A DNA stretch of 64,000 nt from Calothrix anomala FACHB-343. GTDB lineage: Bacteria; Cyanobacteriota; Cyanobacteriia; Cyanobacteriales; Nostocaceae. The stretch covers positions 1 through 64,000 of the forward strand of contig NZ_JACJQG010000006.1 in assembly GCF_014696435.1 (NCBI RefSeq), read 5' to 3'. Below, one piece after another: positions 61,487-64,000 of the stretch. Each line of letters begins with the position of its first letter. Position 1 is the stretch's first letter. The notes below the pieces were generated by a model, which saw nothing but the letters and a program-made list of their open reading frames with translations, was not told the origin of the DNA and did no database searches. The translations under genes were made by a program, and so were the position numbers.

Positions 61487-62956
61487 TTAACAACGCTGCA
61501 ACTGTGCTAATAACACCACAATTTCATCAATAGCTTGGCGTAATTCGCTGGCGGGGCGATCGCTTTGATTCACCATAATACTAAAAACTACAGGTTCATA
61601 CTTAGCATTATTCACATATCCAGCTAAAGAAACTGCACCAGTTAATGTCCCTGTTTTTGCTTGCACAATTCCCTCAGCCGGAGTGTTGCGGAAGCGATTT
61701 TTTAAAGTACCAGTCTTACCGGCAACAGGTAAAGATGCACGATAAATATTAGCTGCTGGTGTTGTCGCCATTAAGCGCAAAGTTTGCACCAAAGCTTCTG
61801 CTGATAATAAATTACGCCGCGATAAACCAGAGCCATCTACTAAAGAGTAACTTGTCGGATCGACTCCCAATTTAGTTAAACTTGCCTTTAAAACTTCTAA
61901 ACCAATATTCGCAGTAATTTTATTTTGCACTCTTGGTTGTTTCACCGCTAATGCTCGCAGCAATGCTTCGGCATATAAATTATTACTATTAACATTTACC
62001 TCTGTTACTAACTGTGATAAAGGAGGCGAATCAATAGCAGCAATTTCTTGTTGATTATTGCCACCATTAAATACTAAAGTTTGTCCTAAACTAATTTTTT
62101 CTGTTGCTAAAATTGTCCGGAAGCGCCGCAAAAAATAATAATTGGGATCGACTACAGGTAAGGTAACTAAATAAGGTTGAGAATTTTCTGTTAGCTGTCC
62201 TTGAATACGCAGAACTGTACCTGTTAAATCGCGAGTAACATCAATATAATTGGTTTGATTTTTGCTCACAGTTGTTGACTGATTAACAATCCGCCAGCGT
62301 CTTTCCTCATTGCTATCAGTCCAGGCTATTTGTAAGGGTTTACCTAAAGCTTGTGGTGTAAGTTTAAAGCTAAAAATATTTTCATTTAAAATAAAACTAC
62401 TAACAGGTGCGCCATAATCTGATTGCACATCTTCCCATTGCCAAGTAGGGTTAACTATATCTCCTTGAATATAGCTATCATCAGCAATCAATTGCTGAAT
62501 TTGGGTAATACCTTTTTGTCTTAATTGTTTTGCTAAGGCTTGCAATTGAGTATCACCTAAACTGGGATCTCCTCTACCCACAACACGCAAGACTCCATTA
62601 GAATTTTGATAAATAGAGGTGCGGATGCGAAAGTTTGCACCTAACTCTTGTAATGCGGCAGCAGTGGTCAGTAATTTTGTATTAGAAGCTGGTGTAAAGT
62701 ATTTTTGAGCATCTCGACTGTAGAGAGTTTGTCCAGATGACAAAGGTTGAATTAAGATTCCCCAGCGCACGCGATTAAATGAGGGGCGATTGATGATAGT
62801 CTCTATAGAATTTCCCAGTTGTGCGGGACAAATTTGTTTTGTGGTGGTAGTTGGTGGTGCTGGTGTGGGGGTTTGGGCTTTAGTTGGTTGCTGGGTAATA
62901 CCTAGTTGGGTAGTGAGAAGCAGTAGCGTTAAGCCAATGGTAGATTTTTGAGTCAT
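61487..62956 (-). CDS. dacB: D-alanyl-D-alanine carboxypeptidase/endopeptidase, PBP4 (DacB) type
   Basis: This enzyme trims or cleaves peptidoglycan cross-links in the periplasm. The 489 residues have a signal peptide (LTLLLLTTQLGITQQPTKAQ) and a Pro/Thr-rich linker. The S13 motifs follow: SxxK in FTPASNTKLLTTAAALQ (about 88-104), SxN in VNVNSNNLYAEALLR, and KTG in IVQAKTGTLTGAVSL near 445. Length fits the family. It is 141 bp from the AAA+ gene in the same orientation, but with an intervening promoter-like AT-rich region, so it is not clearly part of the same operon. Confidence 0.93.
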   Translation of the reverse strand: MTQKSTIGLTLLLLTTQLGITQQPTKAQTPTPAPPTTTTKQICPAQLGNSIETIINRPSFNRVRWGILIQPLSSGQTLYSRDAQKYFTPASNTKLLTTAAALQELGANFRIRTSIYQNSNGVLRVVGRGDPSLGDTQLQALAKQLRQKGITQIQQLIADDSYIQGDIVNPTWQWEDVQSDYGAPVSSFILNENIFSFKLTPQALGKPLQIAWTDSNEERRWRIVNQSTTVSKNQTNYIDVTRDLTGTVLRIQGQLTENSQPYLVTLPVVDPNYYFLRRFRTILATEKISLGQTLVFNGGNNQQEIAAIDSPPLSQLVTEVNVNSNNLYAEALLRALAVKQPRVQNKITANIGLEVLKASLTKLGVDPTSYSLVDGSGLSRRNLLSAEALVQTLRLMATTPAANIYRASLPVAGKTGTLKNRFRNTPAEGIVQAKTGTLTGAVSLAGYVNNAKYEPVVFSIMVNQSDRPASELRQAIDEIVVLLAQLQRC

Positions 62957-63465
62957 TCAATATTGCTGAAAAATATTTTTTGATAATAATACCAATTCAA
63001 ATTATCTTGGCAATACATCAATGATTCGTTAGGGTATAACAATGTTCCCTAACTATCTCTCATCTTCTTTTTGCAGATTCAGATAAATTAAAAGTGCATT
63101 TTTGAAGATTTTAGTTTTCCATGCCAGAGACATAAAAAATAATTTTTATTAAAATTAACAGTCAAATAAAAAGGGAGCATCCCAAATGTGCAAAAACGCC
63201 CTCACCCTATAAGGGTGGGGCTAGAAATACGAAGCCTGCCTTCGTAGGCTATCAAACTTTTAGCCTGCAAAGGCAGGCTTTGTTGGTATAGCAATACCCT
63301 AGAAGGGTATTGCGTCAAAATTGGGATGCTCCCAATAAAAAGCTCATAATAGCGCTGATAACGCCATCATGAGCCTGTTTTTGATTCTGCAAGTTTTATA
63401 TATAATGGTTTGTCCCCATCTCAGGTAACCCAGCTTTCAAGAGGGAACTTTTTGCACCAAAAAAA
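62957..63465. other. Intergenic region with MITE copy 2
   Basis: The gap of 509 bp holds the MITE at 63174-63333 and an AATACCAATTCAAAT repeat end (62988-63002). The remaining sequence is AT-rich, without genes. Confidence 0.6.
63174..63333. mobile_element. MITE copy 2 (160 bp) with 8-bp target duplication
   Basis: Ends GGGAGCATCCCAA and TTGGGATGCTCCC are identical to copy 1 at 48809. Both flanks read AATAAAAA (63166-63173 and 63334-63341). Relative to copy 1, the loop GCTATCAAACTTTTAGCC and the segment CCCTAGAAGGG are the reverse complements of their counterparts, while the surrounding stems are in the same orientation. Confidence 0.9.
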
Positions 63466-63936
63466 TTAATCTTCGTAATCGTATTCTTCGTCATCATCTT
63501 CGCCAAAGATGTGGTCTATAATCTGTTGTGCGCGGCGGTTGGAAATATTTAAGGCGTCTTGCAGTTCAGAGACATATTCCTGTTCGCCTTCGGGTACTTC
63601 ACCATCAATCCCTACTACTAAAAGGGCGGTAATATAAGCGGCTTCTCGATATTCTTCATCGGGTAAGGAAGCGATCGCTAGTTCAATGACTTCTTCTGGA
63701 TTTTCTTCTTCTAACAAATCGTACACTTTTTCTGTTAGTTCATCAAAGTCTTTCTCTGAGAAGTCTTCAAACTGGGAAATCCCAGCTAGCATTTCACTCA
63801 AAGCAAATTCTTCGGTTCTGCTGACACCTTCATCATCCGAAGCAGCAGAAAACAATCCAATAACGGCGATGGCTACTTCTGGTTCTAAGACAACGGAACT
63901 GTTGCTTCCTCTATTGGGAAATTTACGTTGAAACAT
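63466..63936 (-). CDS. TerB-like acidic helical protein
   Basis: This encodes 156 residues, very acidic, ending EDDDEEYDYED. The helical core (about 17-140) has the TerB-type pattern: VAIAVIGLFSAASDDEGVSR, then YITALLVVGIDGEVPEGEQE, and a final helix (RRAQQIIDHIFGE). Asp/Glu in DDEGVS and DGEVPEGE match the metal-binding acidic positions of TerB-type domains. TerB domains occur in stress and phage-conflict systems. Here the gene stands apart, past the MITE from the dacB and GTPase genes, so a link is speculative. Confidence 0.72.
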   Translation of the reverse strand: MFQRKFPNRGSNSSVVLEPEVAIAVIGLFSAASDDEGVSRTEEFALSEMLAGISQFEDFSEKDFDELTEKVYDLLEEENPEEVIELAIASLPDEEYREAAYITALLVVGIDGEVPEGEQEYVSELQDALNISNRRAQQIIDHIFGEDDDEEYDYED

Positions 63937-64000
63937 AATTATCCTTTAAAATTTCTGCGATCGTTGGGAATAGCTATCTTTTGTCCTGACATCTAGGATT

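Noticed and set aside
1-64000. tRNA genes
   Set aside because: No GTTCRANNC T-loop with matching acceptor stem was seen in intergenic regions; a tRNAscan run would be decisive.

Overview
The window looks like chromosome of a filamentous, Nostocales-type cyanobacterium. It is AT-rich and dotted with the HIP1 octamer GCGATCGC. It carries heptameric short tandem repeats (TGACTAT, GTCAACA, TCATTTG types) and many small palindromic dispersed repeats, as Nostoc-like genomes do. It also holds the fbp-tal-zwf-opcA gene order and several cyanobacterial families (DUF1815, DUF2839, UPF0182, a CIA30/SDR fusion). No rRNA, tRNA or CRISPR array was recognised.

Layout. 1-660: repeat-rich start with a strong hairpin and a Fur-box-like palindrome. 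665-6082: a five-gene minus-strand cassette, a TPR-CHAT (caspase-like) protein bracketed by two copies of the same unknown gene pair. 6213-11580: housekeeping genes (lysS, an exported helical protein, an M48 protease) and a DinG-like protein that lacks a visible Walker A. 11890-14870: DUF2839, an orphan TnpB with a small hairpin repeat inside its 3' end, a repeat-rich gap and DUF1815. 15192-26911: a second CHAT protein (lipoprotein), a thioesterase, membrane proteins, a CAP-domain lipoprotein, UPF0182, a cyclic-nucleotide-binding protein and cobyrinate a,c-diamide synthase. 27003-27660: a DUF433/DUF5615 toxin-antitoxin-like pair. 27932-33532: the oxidative pentose phosphate operon, transcribed fbp, tal, zwf, opcA. 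34019-38288: RRM protein, hisC, SDR-CIA30, exported coiled coil. 38306-45935: an accessory stretch with a RES toxin and Xre/MbcA-like antitoxin separated by 833 bp, a C-terminally short NACHT ATPase, a type II restriction-modification pair and a Uma2 nuclease. 46088-49571: dehydrogenase, a 31-residue membrane ORF, a MidA-type methyltransferase and an unknown gene.

The most interesting locus is 50346-61345. It is a tightly packed minus-strand run of nine genes: Ycf46-like AAA+ ATPase, coiled-coil protein, small radical-SAM activase, three consecutive diverged P-loop GTPase-like proteins, a 756-residue one-TM protein, a multi-TM protein with a possible FHA-like tail, and a vWA protein. ATGA overlaps couple several of these genes. 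The layout suggests a membrane-associated, NTP-driven signalling or conflict system. The block is bracketed by two direct copies of one about 160-bp MITE (48809-48969 and 63174-63333), each with its own 8-bp target duplication and with hairpin loops inverted relative to each other. A PBP4-type peptidase and a TerB-like acidic protein close the window.

All calls come from reading the sequence and the translations. No database search was run, so family names for the diverged genes are recognition by motif and should be read with the stated confidence.
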